Positions 10,265-24,200 of a stretch of 64,000 nt of DNA are shown piece after piece. The DNA is taken from assembly GCA_033964015.1 (NCBI GenBank), contig CM066919.1, positions 1,054,001 to 1,118,000 on the forward strand. The letters are read 5' to 3'. Position numbers and translations under genes: made by a program. The notes below the pieces were generated by a model, which saw only the letters and a program-made list of their open reading frames with translations, did not search any database and was not told the DNA's origin. Position 1 is the first letter of the stretch, and the number at the start of each line of letters is the position of its first letter. Source of the DNA: Scolanthus callimorphus. Taxonomy: Eukaryota > Cnidaria > Anthozoa > Actiniaria > Edwardsiidae.

Positions 10265-11056
10265 ATGGACCTGTTGAGAGGCCCGTGGCGCGGCCTGACG
10301 AGCTCGTCACGGAGTAAAGACCGCGACCAGCGGGATAAGAAGAGCCTGGTAAAGAAGGAAAGGCATGTTTACACGCATGTATTCCCTAAATGCGTGGATG
10401 GTGGCGCGTCACAGGTCAGCTCGCGGCGCCTGTGCGCGAGGAATAGCGCTGACGAACTGGAAGAGTTTCAAGCAATGGAGACCTACAGGGTAAGCTATAA
10501 GAGTGTATAGGCACGAAAAGAAGCTTTACCGCCTATACGGTATGGGCAAACAAGTATGAGATGGTAAAAACGGCCCTGTATAAGCCAGATGTATAGCATT
10601 TTGTCGTGTTTCCTACCTTTTTTGACCAAAAACCTTATTTTTCTGACCCCAAGGGGATGGGCCTGTAAGCTAGAGTTATATAGAAAGTGCTGCAAAAGAG
10701 GCTATACTTAAAGAATCTGCTGACAACAGGCTATACTAACAACCTAACACGGTGTATGACTTTTCCATATATGTTTGCAGAGATTTTCATCGGATAAATA
10801 CTATGAGAAATGTCGCTCCTCGACTTTGACTGTGGAGGCAGAGATCAATTTCACGAGATTTTCTGATCTGGTGTCCGTTGCAATGGTTGCCCGGACTGAT
10901 GAGGATGCTGGGAGCCTGGACAGCTTGTTGGACAAAACGTCTTCCTCGTTCACGAGCTCGTGCGATAATGAAAGCGATGGGGGTGATAGCGGCGATAGTA
11001 CCATAGGAAGCGAGGACTCTGACGATCGTTGCCCACTGATATCTCTAACGGAGTAA
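10265..11056 (+). CDS. Uncharacterised 166-residue protein, two exons
   Basis: Exon 1 is 10265-10489 (ATG in AAACATGG) and ends at AGG|GTAAGC. Exon 2 is 10781-11056 after TTTGCAG, both phase 0, giving 166 residues. I do not recognise a family. The first half is basic (SRSKDRDQRDKKSLVKKER). The middle, YYEKCRSSTLTVEAEINF, looks folded. The last 50 residues are a Ser/Asp/Glu-rich acidic tail ending CPLISLTE. No signal peptide or transmembrane segment. The good start context, clean GT-AG intron with matching phases and biased composition support a real gene. A poly(A) signal AATAAA is at 11460-11465, beyond a hairpin element. Function unknown; a regulatory or adaptor protein is only a guess. Confidence 0.6.
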
Positions 11057-11137
11057 AATTATTTTATGTGCTTATTGGGTCCTAGAACTGGAAATCCTTG
11101 ACTTGGCACTTCATATATTTGGTAGACGCGATCACGA

Positions 11138-11312
11138 TTGTATCTCCAAGTAAATAGTCCTTACTTTGCGCTTCCCCTAGAGAAGTGCGAAGAGCCCCCG
11201 ACGAACGCCAGAGGAACGCCCAAGGCGCGCAAGTCCGGCATTCGTCGGGTGCTCTTCGCGCTTCTCTGGGCGACGCGCCAAAGTAGGGGCTATTTATTTG
11301 GAGATTCAGTCA
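11138..11312. mobile_element. Hairpin MITE
   Basis: Arms of about 65 bp, roughly 11140-11205 and 11245-11310, pair with few mismatches (CTCCAAGTAAATAG with CTATTTATTTGGAG; AGAGAAGTGCGAAGAGC with GCTCTTCGCGCTTCTCT). It lies in the probable 3' UTR or downstream region of the gene ending at 11056. Confidence 0.75.
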
Positions 11313-11835
11313 TGATCGCCTTCACCTATTCTATCCTGTTGTGACTGGACCCGGCCGCAATCGTGTTCAGCATCGAACTATAGATTTAGCAGCCAAGGAA
11401 ATTAAGTAGAGCCAAAGAGGTAGAACACTGGTTCCTTGTAGCATATCTCCGGTACACAAAATAAATTATAGAGCCTATTTTAAATGGACCAATCGAATCT
11501 ATTCTCGAGATCGCGGTGAGAATCAATTCCTGGGGTGCTTTCCATTTGTTTAAGTAAAACCGGTTGGTTTGATCGGTGTCCCCGAGTGGAAGGCGCTTGC
11601 CACTTTTTTACAGTGTTGCGCACGCATCATAGTGGGATAAGAACATTGCTTGCTTCTGTTTTGAATAACAAGAGCTAGTCCTCTTCACAAGAGCGAGTTG
11701 GAACGGGTCGTGGTCGAGGGTTTTTTCCCCATAACATCGTGAAAACAGTCATAAAACCGGTTGGAGTGACGGATGGTCCGTCCCTAAAACGCGAAGCGCT
11801 CTTCAACTCGTTTTGCAACAATGTTGCGAGACAAG

Positions 11836-12740
11836 TTACAGCCATTCTCAGTTACACGCGGTCGCCGGGAAAAAAAACTTGCAAGCGAAAACTCGTTTTT
11901 TCTGTCTTGTCTGAGTAATCTAGTCGCCAGAGGGGGTTCACGTGCACTCCCCGGAACTAGTAACGAGAATACTTTTTTGGAACCCTTAGGATATCAAGAA
12001 ACTGGTTTTAGATGTCCCCACGGCCCAAAAAGTGTCCCACGGCCACTTTTTTGGCCGATTTTTGTTTTTTAATTATATGCTTTGTTATTTAATGAGATTC
12101 AATGAGGCAATTTTATAGACTGTAGCGCTGTTCAGAAAAGCATTCCAGTCTTACCACTCATGCTATTATAGTGTCATAGGCTGAACACATATGTACAATT
12201 TACATGCCCGTTTTATACATGTTATGTTCCTTTACTGATAGATATTTACTAAGACTCTGTCAGCCTTTGTATTTCTATTAGGAAATACCAAAACGATATG
12301 CGTATGTGACGGCAAAAGGCTGAGACAGGAATTTAACTAGTCTACATGTGATCAGAGTATTCCCAAGATCGTAAAAGTATAGTTTTAGAATCTAAAGAGC
12401 TGTTTTGTGCAGTGCTACAATCTATAAAATTGGCTCATTGAATCTCATTAAACAACAAAAGAATATAATTAAAAAACAAAAGCCGGCCCAAAAAGTGGCC
12501 GTGGGACACTTTTTCGGGCTGGGGACACCTCAAACCAGATTCTAGACACCGTAAGGGTTCTAAAAATATATGTCCCCATAAATGTTCCGGGGGGTGCACG
12601 TGAACCCCCTCTGGCGACTAGAAGAGCGCGACAAGCCGGCGCGAAAGCACGTGCGTTGCCATAGAAGCTTTTACAAAAAACGAGTTTTCGCTTGCAAGAT
12701 TTTTTTCCCGGCGACCGCGTGTAACTGAGAATGGCTGTAA
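11836..12740. mobile_element. Foldback element of about 0.9 kb
   Basis: Left arm from TTACAGCCATTCTCAGTTAC and right arm ending GTAACTGAGAATGGCTGTAA are inverted copies for about 320 bp each, diverged by small indels. Shared blocks include CACGCGGTCGCCGGGAAAA, CGCCAGAGGGGGTTCACGTG and GGCCCAAAAAGTG(T/G)CC. The loop of about 250 bp has no gene. Frames read across it are by-products. It ends about 280 bp before the flotillin-2 start. Confidence 0.8.
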
Positions 12741-13017
12741 GCATTTTTGTTGCCTGTTTTACCTCGCCTTTAGACATAACATTAAACAAAAGAAACAAAT
12801 CAACAGCCAAGGCCAAGTGATATATTCTCTTTCCGCGCAGCCAGAACACCTGTTTACAACTGAGCAGGGGCTTCCTGTGTACTTCACGGCAGGAAAGCCT
12901 GGCTCTAGTAGAGGGGCGTCCACAGTCCTTCATTGATCTGTGTCCTTTTCACCGAACAAGAGATCAAACTCGCGACTTTCCTGTCTGAATACTACACCAT
13001 CTAACGGCCTAGAGGAC

Positions 13018-16000
13018 ATGGGAAACTGTTATACAGTAGGGCCTAATGAGGCTCTAGTCGTCTCAGGTAACAAACACAAAGTTTCTTTACGAAAAACATG
13101 CATTTTAAAGCGACAAAATATCACTTGATTCGGTGCAGTGGAGCGTTTGTTGTGTTTTGAAAGGTGCACGTAAATTCATACGGTATTTTCCCTGGACTGC
13201 ATTTTATTGCGGATTTAGAACAGTCTATCAGATATAACTACAAATGTTAAGATCTTTTATCACGTCAATTGGAAATTTATCGTAGTTTTTATGTGCTAAA
13301 TGCAAGGTGCACCACATTTGCTGTTGGGATCTGTATTTCCGCCATGACCTTTTGTTGTGTCACTGAACGGGGTTTTGCTCGGGTTTTCAGGTGGTTGTTG
13401 TGGATCTACTGCCAAGAAAACAGTCATAGGAGGCTGGGCATGGGCTTGGTGTCTCGTAACAGATGTTCAATCGTAAGTTTAACTCGTGTTTTCTTGTGTG
13501 AACCTGTGCTTACGAGCTGTGACTTACAATTGCTTGCATGACGTTATGATTGAAGTGAATTATTACAAGCATGCAGATGTTTTGTATTAATTATTACTAG
13601 AGCTCCATCATTTTTCGAAGTTCCAAGCATTCATGGAAGTAAGCCATGCCAAACAGGCTATGCATCAAAACTGTGTCCTTTTAGTTGCACAGAAAAATCA
13701 CCATGAATTACACATTTTATAGCTTCTCGTCGCGACATGAAGTTGAACACACATTCATTTTCACAAAAGATGACGTAGTGTAGATATAAATAGATCTACT
13801 AGTAAAATTCTTGCTGCAAGTAAAAATACTTCCCTGCTTTGTGTCTTTAATATTAAGAGTTTGTGTATTCCAATCTTCCCAAGTTACTTGTATTGTATGT
13901 AATCTACTGGTATAAAAAGCCTCTTCACTTTGCTTTTCATTTTCATAATGCTGTATATTTGAAAGTTACTATCATATTGGGCCACAAACATTTATTGTGC
14001 TCCTGTTGTGAGATTGCTATATTTAACAATTAGTTGACGAAGGCGATGTAAATATCAGCGAATAGTCAGATTTTCGACAAAAAATTCACATTTAGGGATA
14101 TTTTTAGTTTCTTGTAATAAAGCGCACATGCGATCCCCAATGCTTTCAATGTTATATTCACCTATAGGGGAATATAGCAAAATATAACGAACACCTCAAC
14201 CAATCAGCATGCGGAATCACTTGTGTTAAATTATACTAAATAGGAATCACTCTTTCACATGCATCATTGAACTTCCTGATTTTGTTTCTTACTTGAGTTG
14301 TGGGTGAAGCCACTATAAACACATTTCAAGGGTTGGTCAAAAAACAATGTGAAATATATGCTTGTTCCAGAATGTTTTCTTAACCCTTTTCTTAAAATCA
14401 ATGCTTGTCTGTCATGAAAGTTGTGCTTATCCTGATAATAGCTATGGCTGTCTATGGAAAAAGGTGGTCAATCGAATTTAGGTGATTGTCAGAAACAACA
14501 GGCCAACTTCTCTAGCTGGATTCCATTCTAGTACCAAGAGCTAACCTGGCTCAACACTTTGTGGGTGTAGCCCCTGGTGTTAGCCATTTCAGGGCCTTTG
14601 CTCATTGGCTGATTTTGGTGCATGTACAGAAAGTTCCTTCCCTCAGTGGCTCTTTATCAAATATTGCACATGTGCTGTCACCAGAGCCTCCCCAGCAAGG
14701 AGACAAGCCAGAGAACTCTGGGTACGAGATCGGCTGGATTCTGGACCTTGGAGTGCCTTTAGTGAAGCTTCTTGTGCTCTCTGTGACTAGAATCCAACTT
14801 ATATACCACATGGAACAGGATGATGTTCTTTGTAGTTAAACTATAATTTGTTGCTATTACCTAATTCTCCTCTATTTTCGGCTCTAATTTGCAATTTCAG
14901 ATAAATGACAAACTTCAAGACCCACAAAAAGACCCACAAACTTATTTGTTGTGAAATTTAATACACAAAGGGTTTTAAATCTCCAAAAATAGCCACATAA
15001 TGAAGAAGATGACTGGGACTTTCCACAACACACTAGATTTTGAATTATTTGTACAATGTTGATCAGGGCATCATAACATTTTTGTTTTGTTTGTCTCTCC
15101 CTTTAGAATATCCCTAGAGGTAATGACCCTTAACCCTACCTGTGAACTTGTGGAGACGGCACAGGGTGTGGCAGTTACTGTAACAGGAGTGGCACAAGTC
15201 AAAGTCATGACAGAACCCAGACTTCTAAAGACAGCCTGTGAACAGTTCCTAGGAAAGAGTATTCGGCAGATTGAGAGTGTGATTTTACAGACTCTAGAAG
15301 GTCATCTCAGGGCCATTCTTGGTACTTTGTCAGTGGAGGAAATCTACAAAGGTATACATTGTCACAAGGGAGAGGGGAGGGGGGCAGGAGCTTGATAAAT
15401 GGCATAGAGAAGTTTTTTGAAAGAGTGATTCCAACTGTTATGTCCTGTAAACTTCAGACAGGCCTTCTGATATTTCGCGCAGTTGGGGGCCCATGAAATT
15501 TTGGTAAATCTGTGAAATCCCATGAAATTTGCAAAAGTCTGTGAAATCCTGCGTAGGTAATTTGCCAGAATTTTGCAAAAAGTCTGTGAAATCGCGCAGA
15601 ATTTGCCAGAAATTTTGCAAATACATCCCATTGAACTACAATAAACACTTGTCACAGTTATTGGGGTCGTTTTTATGCCATAAAGTCCAAATGTGTTGGG
15701 AAATTGCCTTCAAAACTGATTCAAAATCAATTGAGTTCATTGCCACAACAAAAAACTGCAAGCCGTTCTAAGTGTAAAAATCGTGTGAATTTGAAAATTC
15801 TGTATTCCTTTCTTAGCAAACACGATAGATCTTTCACTATATCAACTCATTTTATTTAAGTTCTTTTTAGCTGCTTAAACCACCGTGTGAAATCCCCGTG
15901 AAATCGCCGATTTTCTCCGCGAAATTCACCTTAAAATCCCGCGAAATTCAGCATTTTTTTCGCTAAATATCAGAAGGCCTGAAGTGAGGTACTGATAACC

Positions 16001-19000
16001 TGGCAAACAAAGTCATGTAAAAAATGCATGCTGCATTGCTGCATGTCAGGAGGCAAAATTTGAAGTGATATCCTCCAGAACCTTAGACAGGGCCCGTGGT
16101 TTGATGCGCTGGTGCGGAAACGCATAATTTGGCTTTCTCCGCATAATGCGCATAATCCGTCAAATCCCGTATAATCGCGCATAATTTCCCAAAATTTTGT
16201 GAAAAACATCAAAAAGGCATCATTCCTTGGTGAATTTCAAACTTTCTTTCCTATTTTTTCTCACAAGAGTGATACATTTCTTCTGAAATCGTCTGTCCAA
16301 TGTCAAAACAACTCGATAGAAATGAGAATAACAAGGCGTTCTATGCTATTAGCGTCACGCTGGGAACTGATATCGAAAAGCAATAAAACGTGCCTAATTG
16401 GCCAACTAACTAATATTTCCAGCTGAGCAAGATAGATTCAAACATGTTTGCGCTTTGGATATCTTACAAAGTAAAATAAGTCGGAACAGAACACTAACCA
16501 CGATAAACACGGTCGACTTTATGCAGTTCATATTGATCACATGACATTACGCTTTTTCATGGATCTTTGTTATTGTTACAGTAGCAATTTCATTTCACAA
16601 ACAACAACGCGAAAAATACCAGGCACACCAACAGCTCGATAACAACAAAAAAACACTGACAATAACGTGGCACGTTTCCGGTTTTATAAAAGCTCTTACA
16701 CTACCTCCGATGATAGTGCAGATCGCTCTCGCGACCAGGATTAATTTTGATAACTACGCGCAGAACGACGGCAAACAAGCGCAACGATGTTTGTGATAAT
16801 GAGAGATCGTAACGATAGCTCTGTTAGTATGCGTATAGCTTTTGTGACCGTTTAGTTCATGGTTGGAGAGGAGTGCGTTGCTACGATCCCTGCGGTATGA
16901 AAAAAGTGTGCTTTGGTCTGAGACAAGTTAACGAAAGAAGACCAGACTTACTAATCTTTACTACCGTGTAACGGAAGTTACTGGTAGTTGGTAACGTTTT
17001 TTTTGTAAGAAAGTAATAAGCTTTATTAAAAGCGAAAACACACGTCTCCCTTGGAAGAAAACGTAGCATCATAACGTTAGTAAAGCGAAGCGATTGGAAC
17101 TCATCACAGAGCATTTTATAGACAAACAAAAGGTGTTAAAGTTAAATAGCAGCTATATCCACGTAACAAAACAGGCGAAAAGAGCAAAATATGTTACGGC
17201 ACTTGTAAAAAAAATATTGCGCAATCGCGCATAATTTCGTATTTTTAGCGCATAATTTCGAATTTTTAGCGCATAATTTCAGAAAAAATCGCACATAATT
17301 TCAGGAAAAATCCCACATCAAACCACAGGCCCTGCTTAGACATCTTACCGTACCGACTTCGAGTAACGTAACATTATACTCGCGAGCCGCGAGTCAAAAG
17401 TCGACACTCGAAAGACTCGCGGCTCGCGAGTAATTTTATAATAAGGAGCTCATTAAACAAGTCCACTCGATCCACTCGAAATGCGGTTGCTCGCGAGTCT
17501 TGCGAGTGTAGGAAATTTACAGGCGAAGATCAACCCATCTGATACAATTGTCCAGAAGAGTTGTGAACGCTTTCACTTTCAGCGAGGGGATTCTTTTCAT
17601 GTTACAAAACTAGAATTTCGCAAGAATTTCCAAACTACCGTAACGTTAAAATATATAGCTACCGTACAAAATAATGAAAGTAATATTCGAAGCGTTCTTT
17701 TGACGTACCTAAGTTTTGTGAAGTCTATTTTTGAAGCGAGCGCAAAACTTTGAAGTTTAGGTCTGAATTTGTGCCGGCCTTCTAGCGTCTAGCGAGGAGA
17801 CGCTAAAGTTTCGGTGAAATGTTTCGCTGTTTTTTTTCTTTCCTAGTAATAAAATACTAAATAGTAACTATGAAATAATTAAAGTACTATAGGTAAGCTT
17901 TTTTCTTTCGGAAGTTTTGTGGGGTTTATTTACGAAGCGAGCGAGAAAACTTGGAAGTTAACCGTGGGTTTGAATTCGTGCCCGGCCTTCGTGCTCGGTA
18001 ATCAACAAACTAGTGAAAAGACGCTAGAATGGGCTAGAATATTCGGTGAACTGTTTGGCCGATACCGGTAGTAATAAAACACTAAATAATAACTATGAAA
18101 GTACTAAAGGTAAGCGTTCTTCTTTCGTAAGTTTTGTGGGGTTTATTTGCGAAGCGAGCGAGAAAACCAGGAAAACTTCAAGGCTTTTGAATTCGTTCTA
18201 TCTGCATTCCATAAACTTAGGTGCTATTTTAGCGACAAGACGCTAAGGGGTAAAATATCGGCGAAATGCCTTCGCCGGTTTTCTCTCTTAGAAATAAAAC
18301 ACTAAATAATAACTATGAAACACTTTATGCAAGCTTTCTTCTGGCGTAAGTTTTGTGTATTTTATTTACGAAGCGAGCGCGAAAACTTTGAAGTTTACGT
18401 TTGCAACAAAACATTAGCGACGAGACGCTAAAGTATCGTAGAATGTTTCGCCGGTTTTCTTTCCTAGTAATAAAACACTACATAATAACTATGAAATAAT
18501 GAAAGTATTATGGGTAAGCCTTCTTTTTTCGTACGTTTTGTGGGGTTTATTTACGAAGCGAGCAAGAAAACTTCGAAGTTTACCGTGGGTTTGAACTCGT
18601 GCCCGGCCTTCGGCTTCGGCGACTACGAGACGCTAAAACTATAAAACTTGAACTCAAAAAATTATGCGCCTGCTCGCGAGTCTTCGAGTGGAGTGTAGGA
18701 AATTTACAGGCAAAGATCAGCTCGTCCAAACCCAAGGAATTGTTTATTATTTCAGAAGGGCTTGTGATCGTTTTCAGCGATGGATTCAGCGAATAATACA
18801 GAAGTACAGCGCCGTAATTCTTAAACGTACATTTGTGTTTGGAGTCTAGAGTGATAAACAACAAGATGCGCTGAACAAAATTTCCAGCGTATTCTTCAAT
18901 AATCGCTTGATAAGAACACGCCACTTTTTCGTTGGAAGCTAGTATGATATTTTCATTTCAAGAACTTATTTAAACTGAATTTTAAGATTAAAAGAACTAT

Positions 19001-21231
19001 ATACGGGTGGTCTTCTTTCCTGAACCGGTTCGCGATCTTCCGTGTAGTTTCGGTACGATGTTTGGGCGATGTTTTTGCTTTGGATGTTCATCGATAAAGT
19101 TCACTCATTTGAACCTAGAGCCGGATCAGTAGCAAAGAGTCTGGAAGAAAAAGGGCCAGTCACTCGCAAAATGCGAGTGACTTTTTGCATATCATGAATA
19201 TTCCAATGGAAAAATACTCGCGAGCCGCGAGTGTTTCGAGTGTAGAGTTTTGACTCGCGACTCGCGATTAGAGGTTACGTTACTCGAGGGCGGTACGGTA
19301 CCAAAACAAGATTCAAAAGACAATTAAGAAAAATTTTGTTCTAGATATTTTAATGTCTGAAAATCAGTATATTGTCTTGATGCTGATGAAATATTTTTAT
19401 TGATTTCAAAGAAGACATAATATGTTAATGCTCACACTCTCATTTCTTTTTTTTTCCTCACTTAATTCCATTTCCTTTATTGAAATCTCTTTTTGAATTG
19501 AAAATTCAAGCTGCTTGAAATACATATCTACATACACATAATTACTCTGAGAAATCTTTAAGACTGGCCATGATTTTTTGTGACAGATCGTGAGGCTTTT
19601 GCTGCTCTTGTCCGAGAAGTGGCTTCCCCTGATGTTGGCAGGATGGGAATAGAAATCCTCAGTTTCACTATCAAAGATATTGATGATAGAGTGATGTACC
19701 TGGATTCTCTTGGCAAAACTCAGACGGCTAAAGTGAAGCGTGATGCTGACATTGGTGTTGCAGAAGCTAACAGGGATGCTGGTATTAGGGTAAGCAGCCT
19801 GTCTAGTGATTATCACAGGATAAAATCCCCCAAACCCTTGCTGTTCCCATGAATCAGCTCTCCATATTTAAGCATAAGAGCACAACTTAATTTCTATGAC
19901 TTTATGGGTGCAATAGAGCATGCAGGATGTTGGGAGAGACACAAGAATGTTGTAAAATCACGAGCCAAAGGCGAGTGATTTAAAAATGTGTCCCTCCCAA
20001 CATCACAAGTGCTCTATTCGCTGATAAAGTCATAGAAAGTTGTGCTTAATGCTTTTATGATATAGCAGGGGAGAACCATTACTTTATCAGTGAAATAGAG
20101 CATAGATTTTGACCAATCACAGTGTGCATAATATTGCGCTATATTATAAAAAAATAATCAAAGTAATAACAAAGCATGAAACAAAAATTGTTTTAGCAAG
20201 TTTTAAAGCCCCTTCTTGGAAATGCAGACCCCTGTGAGTCTAATTTTAAAGAGTCTGGGAAATATATATTTTTTTTACATGGAATGTGGGTCCATACAAA
20301 ACATTGATCACTACTGAAAAGGGAAGATCAGAGCTGAACAATTTGTACACAAATTATATTTGCTAAACCAGTATTTTAATTTATATTGTTTACAATTTTC
20401 TCCTAGGAAGCAGAGTGTGAAAAGCAGAAGATGGACATTGTATATGATACTCAAACAAACATCGCAGATGCAACCAAGGAGTATCAGATGCAGAAGGCTG
20501 CCTTTGACCAGGAAGTCAATACGAAAAAAGCTGAGGCTGAACTGTCTTATGAGTTACAGGTAGGAAGTCCAAACTACTGTAGTTAATAGAATGGTTAGCA
20601 ACAGGCTGAACTGTCTTATGAGTTAAGGGTAGGAAGTCCAAACCACTGTAGTTAATAGAATGGTTAGGAACAGGCTGAACTGTCTTATGAGTTACAGGTA
20701 GGTACTCCAAACCACTGTAGTTAATAGAATGGTTAGTAACAGGCTGAACTGTCTTATGAGTTACAGATAGGTACTCCAAACCACTGTAGTTAATAGAATG
20801 GTTAGGAACAGGCTGAACTGTCTTATGAGTTACAGGTAGGTACTCCAAACCACTGTAGTTAATAGAATGGTTAGGAACAGGCTGAACTGTCTTATGAGTT
20901 ACAGGTAGGTACTCCAAACCACTGTAGTTAATAGAATGGTTAGGAACAGGCTGAACTGTCTTATGAGTTACAGGTAGGTACTCCAAACCACTGTAGTTAA
21001 TAGAATGGTTAGGAACAGGCTGAACTGTCTTATGAGTTACAGGAAGGAATTCCAAACCACTGTAGTTAATAGAATGAGTAAGAACAGGGCTCCTACAGAT
21101 TTGTATTGTACTCCTGGAAAGTCCTTGAAAGTCCTGGAAAACTCCTGGAAAAACAAAACGAATTTCATCATTCACAAGATCAAGAATGTAATCATTCTTA
21201 AAATCGTTATCAAGCTTGAGAACACCAAATT

Positions 21232-21263
<32 letters not shown>

Positions 21264-24200
21264 GCTTAGCCCCACCGGCTCTGCGGTGCCTGAAACTCTT
21301 GGATTTTTTCCCATTTCAGAGCATGCAAAGCCTGTAGGAAGAACATCAATTTGGAGGGAGTCTCAAGATTTTTAGCTTCATTTCCCTGGAAAAATTTAAG
21401 ATGACTGCAATACATTTTCCGTATTTCTCTCAAAGGACTGCCATACATTTACTTTATTTCTCCTGGGACAATTGCAGGAAATTTCACCATTTGAAGGTGG
21501 TCTCCAGGTTTTTGAAGTCCTGGGGTTGATGTCCCACGGTTAGGAAGCTCAGGAAAATGTAAATGATGCCCTCAATTACGTAGGCTGGATGCTGAGGGGC
21601 ATTGACAGTGCAGAATCTTTACGTTTGTGCTCATCTAATAATACATGTCTGAGTGCAGACTGAATCTTTCTGGCTGATTGTTGGTACTTATCTACCATGA
21701 CAAAGCACTAACAAAAGGATGCATTAATAGATGGTACACTAACATGCTGTTAGGCTTCAAAAAACCATCCCACTCTATAACCTACAGTATGGGTAAAGTA
21801 ATCATCCCTCTATCTCATTTCATGCGTCACATTTTCACCTGAATTCCATAGGCCGCCAAAGAGAAACAAAAGATCAGGTCAGAAGAAATCCAGATTGAAG
21901 TTGTTGAGAGGAGAAAACAGATTGAAGTTCAAGAGAAAGAGATTCAGAGGAAAGAGAAAGAGCTCATTGCTACTGTCAAAAGACCTGCTGAGGCTGAGAG
22001 CTACAAAGTGGAGACACTGGCTGAAGGCAAAAGGTTTGTTAATTAGAGATGAATACAAATGCCATACCACTTGCATGTAAAACTAATCAGATAGCAGGGA
22101 CGTCAACTCTCCCGGTTTTGCTGGGAGTCTCAAGATTTTTTGTTCCGCCTCCTGGGTAAAACTCAAGACGACTGTCATACATTTACTGTATTTCTCCAAG
22201 GGGAATTTAAAGAACTTTCTCCATTTCAAGGCAGTCTCCAGATTTTTGAAGTCCTGGGGTTGACATCCCTGTGATAGGGGATTTTGTTATGCCCTATGTC
22301 AGGGCTTCTCGATAATTATGCAGAAGTTATACAGAGAATTGTCAATTGTGTATATTTAATACCAGTACAATGTTTCATGTTTTAGAACCCAGACAGTGTT
22401 TGTTGCTCAAGGTGATGCTGAGAAAATCAGGGTAAGATGGATATTTGTTCAGATTCCATAATGGAGAATCTCCTACCCAAATGTTGCTCCTTAATCTTGC
22501 CCATCAAACTTACTTTCATATTGCTATTATACTAATATTAAATGATAAGCGATTTGGGGATACCTGGTAAATGGCAAATTTAAGAGGTGTATTTCCGATT
22601 TTATTCAAATTATTATCATGTCTACCGTAGTTAGAAGTTTCAATTTTCTCGTTTAAAATATAACGTGTACAATGAAAAAAGAGCCCATTTGTCTGTGATT
22701 GTGATTTTATAAGACTTTGTTGTTGATGTTTTGCCTTCTAAAAATTTCTAAAAACGTCATTGCTTTGAAGTAATTCAATTCCCCTTTTCTAAAATTATTT
22801 AATTTCCTATCTTTTAGTATTTCATCTGAAACGTTTTGTGAAAGAAAAAGAGATGGCATGGTGCCCTGTTTGGATCTTAAGACATTGATTGACTCATCTA
22901 TTTCTTGTTCGTTCATCAATACTTTTCTAGCTTGTTGGCCAGTCTGAAGCCTCTGCTATTGAAGCTATTGGTAAAGCCGAGGCCGAGCGCATGAGGCAAA
23001 AGGCAGCTGCATACAAGATGTATGGTGATGCCGCCATGACAGCTCTCATCCTAGAAGCTCTTCCCAAGGTAGGGATCATGTCAGCGTGTTTTGCCAATGA
23101 CACAGAACTGCTAAGTCATTTATTCTATCCCCCTCATCGGGAATCACATGAAAAAACTTCACTTTTAGGACTAGCTCGAGAGGTTGTCCTGAAAAATCAA
23201 AACGATTTCCGGAAATTGGTGCATGCCATTCTACTTCTAACCGAAATTTCTGGAAATTTGGCCAAATGGAAAGCACATATGGTAATTTTCTGTAATGTGC
23301 AATCCTTGTACATATATGGGGAGTTATTGAGAAGGAGGCCGATGCATCATATAAAAATAATGTATGATGAATTCCTTTTTTTTTAAACTCTCCTTTCATA
23401 ACTTGACTCGTGTAGCGAAAATTCCCATACTACAGTAGTATATAGAGCAGATTTCGTATGACTGAAAAGTGCTGTCACATGGCACGGTACTTAACCAGAC
23501 CTGCTGTAGATACTGAATGAAATCGCGTAGTCGCGGTACGGTCACGGCGCGGCACAACTCTTTCGCGGCACTTTTCTCAGTCATACGAAATCTGCTGTAA
23601 GTACTGGTATGTCTATTAACGTTTCCATCATGCAACAGATAGTAAGTAGGGGAGCAAATCAGATTGCAGGTTTTATGATAGTTTGCTGCTTCTAGTGGTT
23701 TTCTACTACTTCATCAATATTTCTTGGGCTGCATCTTCTTTGATTTGTCTGCAGGAAAATCATGCCCAACATGAAAAAGATTTTTTGGGGCCAACAATGA
23801 ATGAAACGTGCAAGAAACATTCCTGACAATCGGCCATAGCATACCCTGCGAGCAGGGCTTTCTTTCTGTCAGTCTTTTAACATTAAGCGAAGTTAGTTAC
23901 ATGTCATGCATCCGCGTAGTTGTTTTGGTTTGTCCGGGGCGAGATAACAAAGAAAACAACATGTGACATCCAAACCGCGGAGGCAAAACGAGAGAGCGAA
24001 ATAACAAGGAAAAGCCTCTGCTAGCAGGGTACTCATAACACTGTAAAACATTTCGCCAAAAACTGTCGAATTGCCGACGTTGCAAAACTTCCTCAGAGGA
24101 ATTCCCCAATTTCCTTATTTGGAAGGTCTGCAAGTATTTTTCCTCATACCTTAAGCCGGGGAAATACGAGGCACAAAATCCCTCAACTTGTCGCGCAACA

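Noticed and set aside
12469..12933. 154-residue frame on the - strand
   Set aside because: Lies mostly in the right arm of the foldback element and its flank; the inverted arm gives a similar frame. No family resemblance.
20535..21086. CRISPR-like direct repeats
   Set aside because: Units are contiguous with no spacers, derive from an exon-intron junction, and the genome is eukaryotic.
20516..21175. 219-residue frame on the - strand with 23-residue repeats
   Set aside because: It is only the translation of the 69-bp array opposite the flotillin-2 exon; the period is a multiple of three, so no stops arise.
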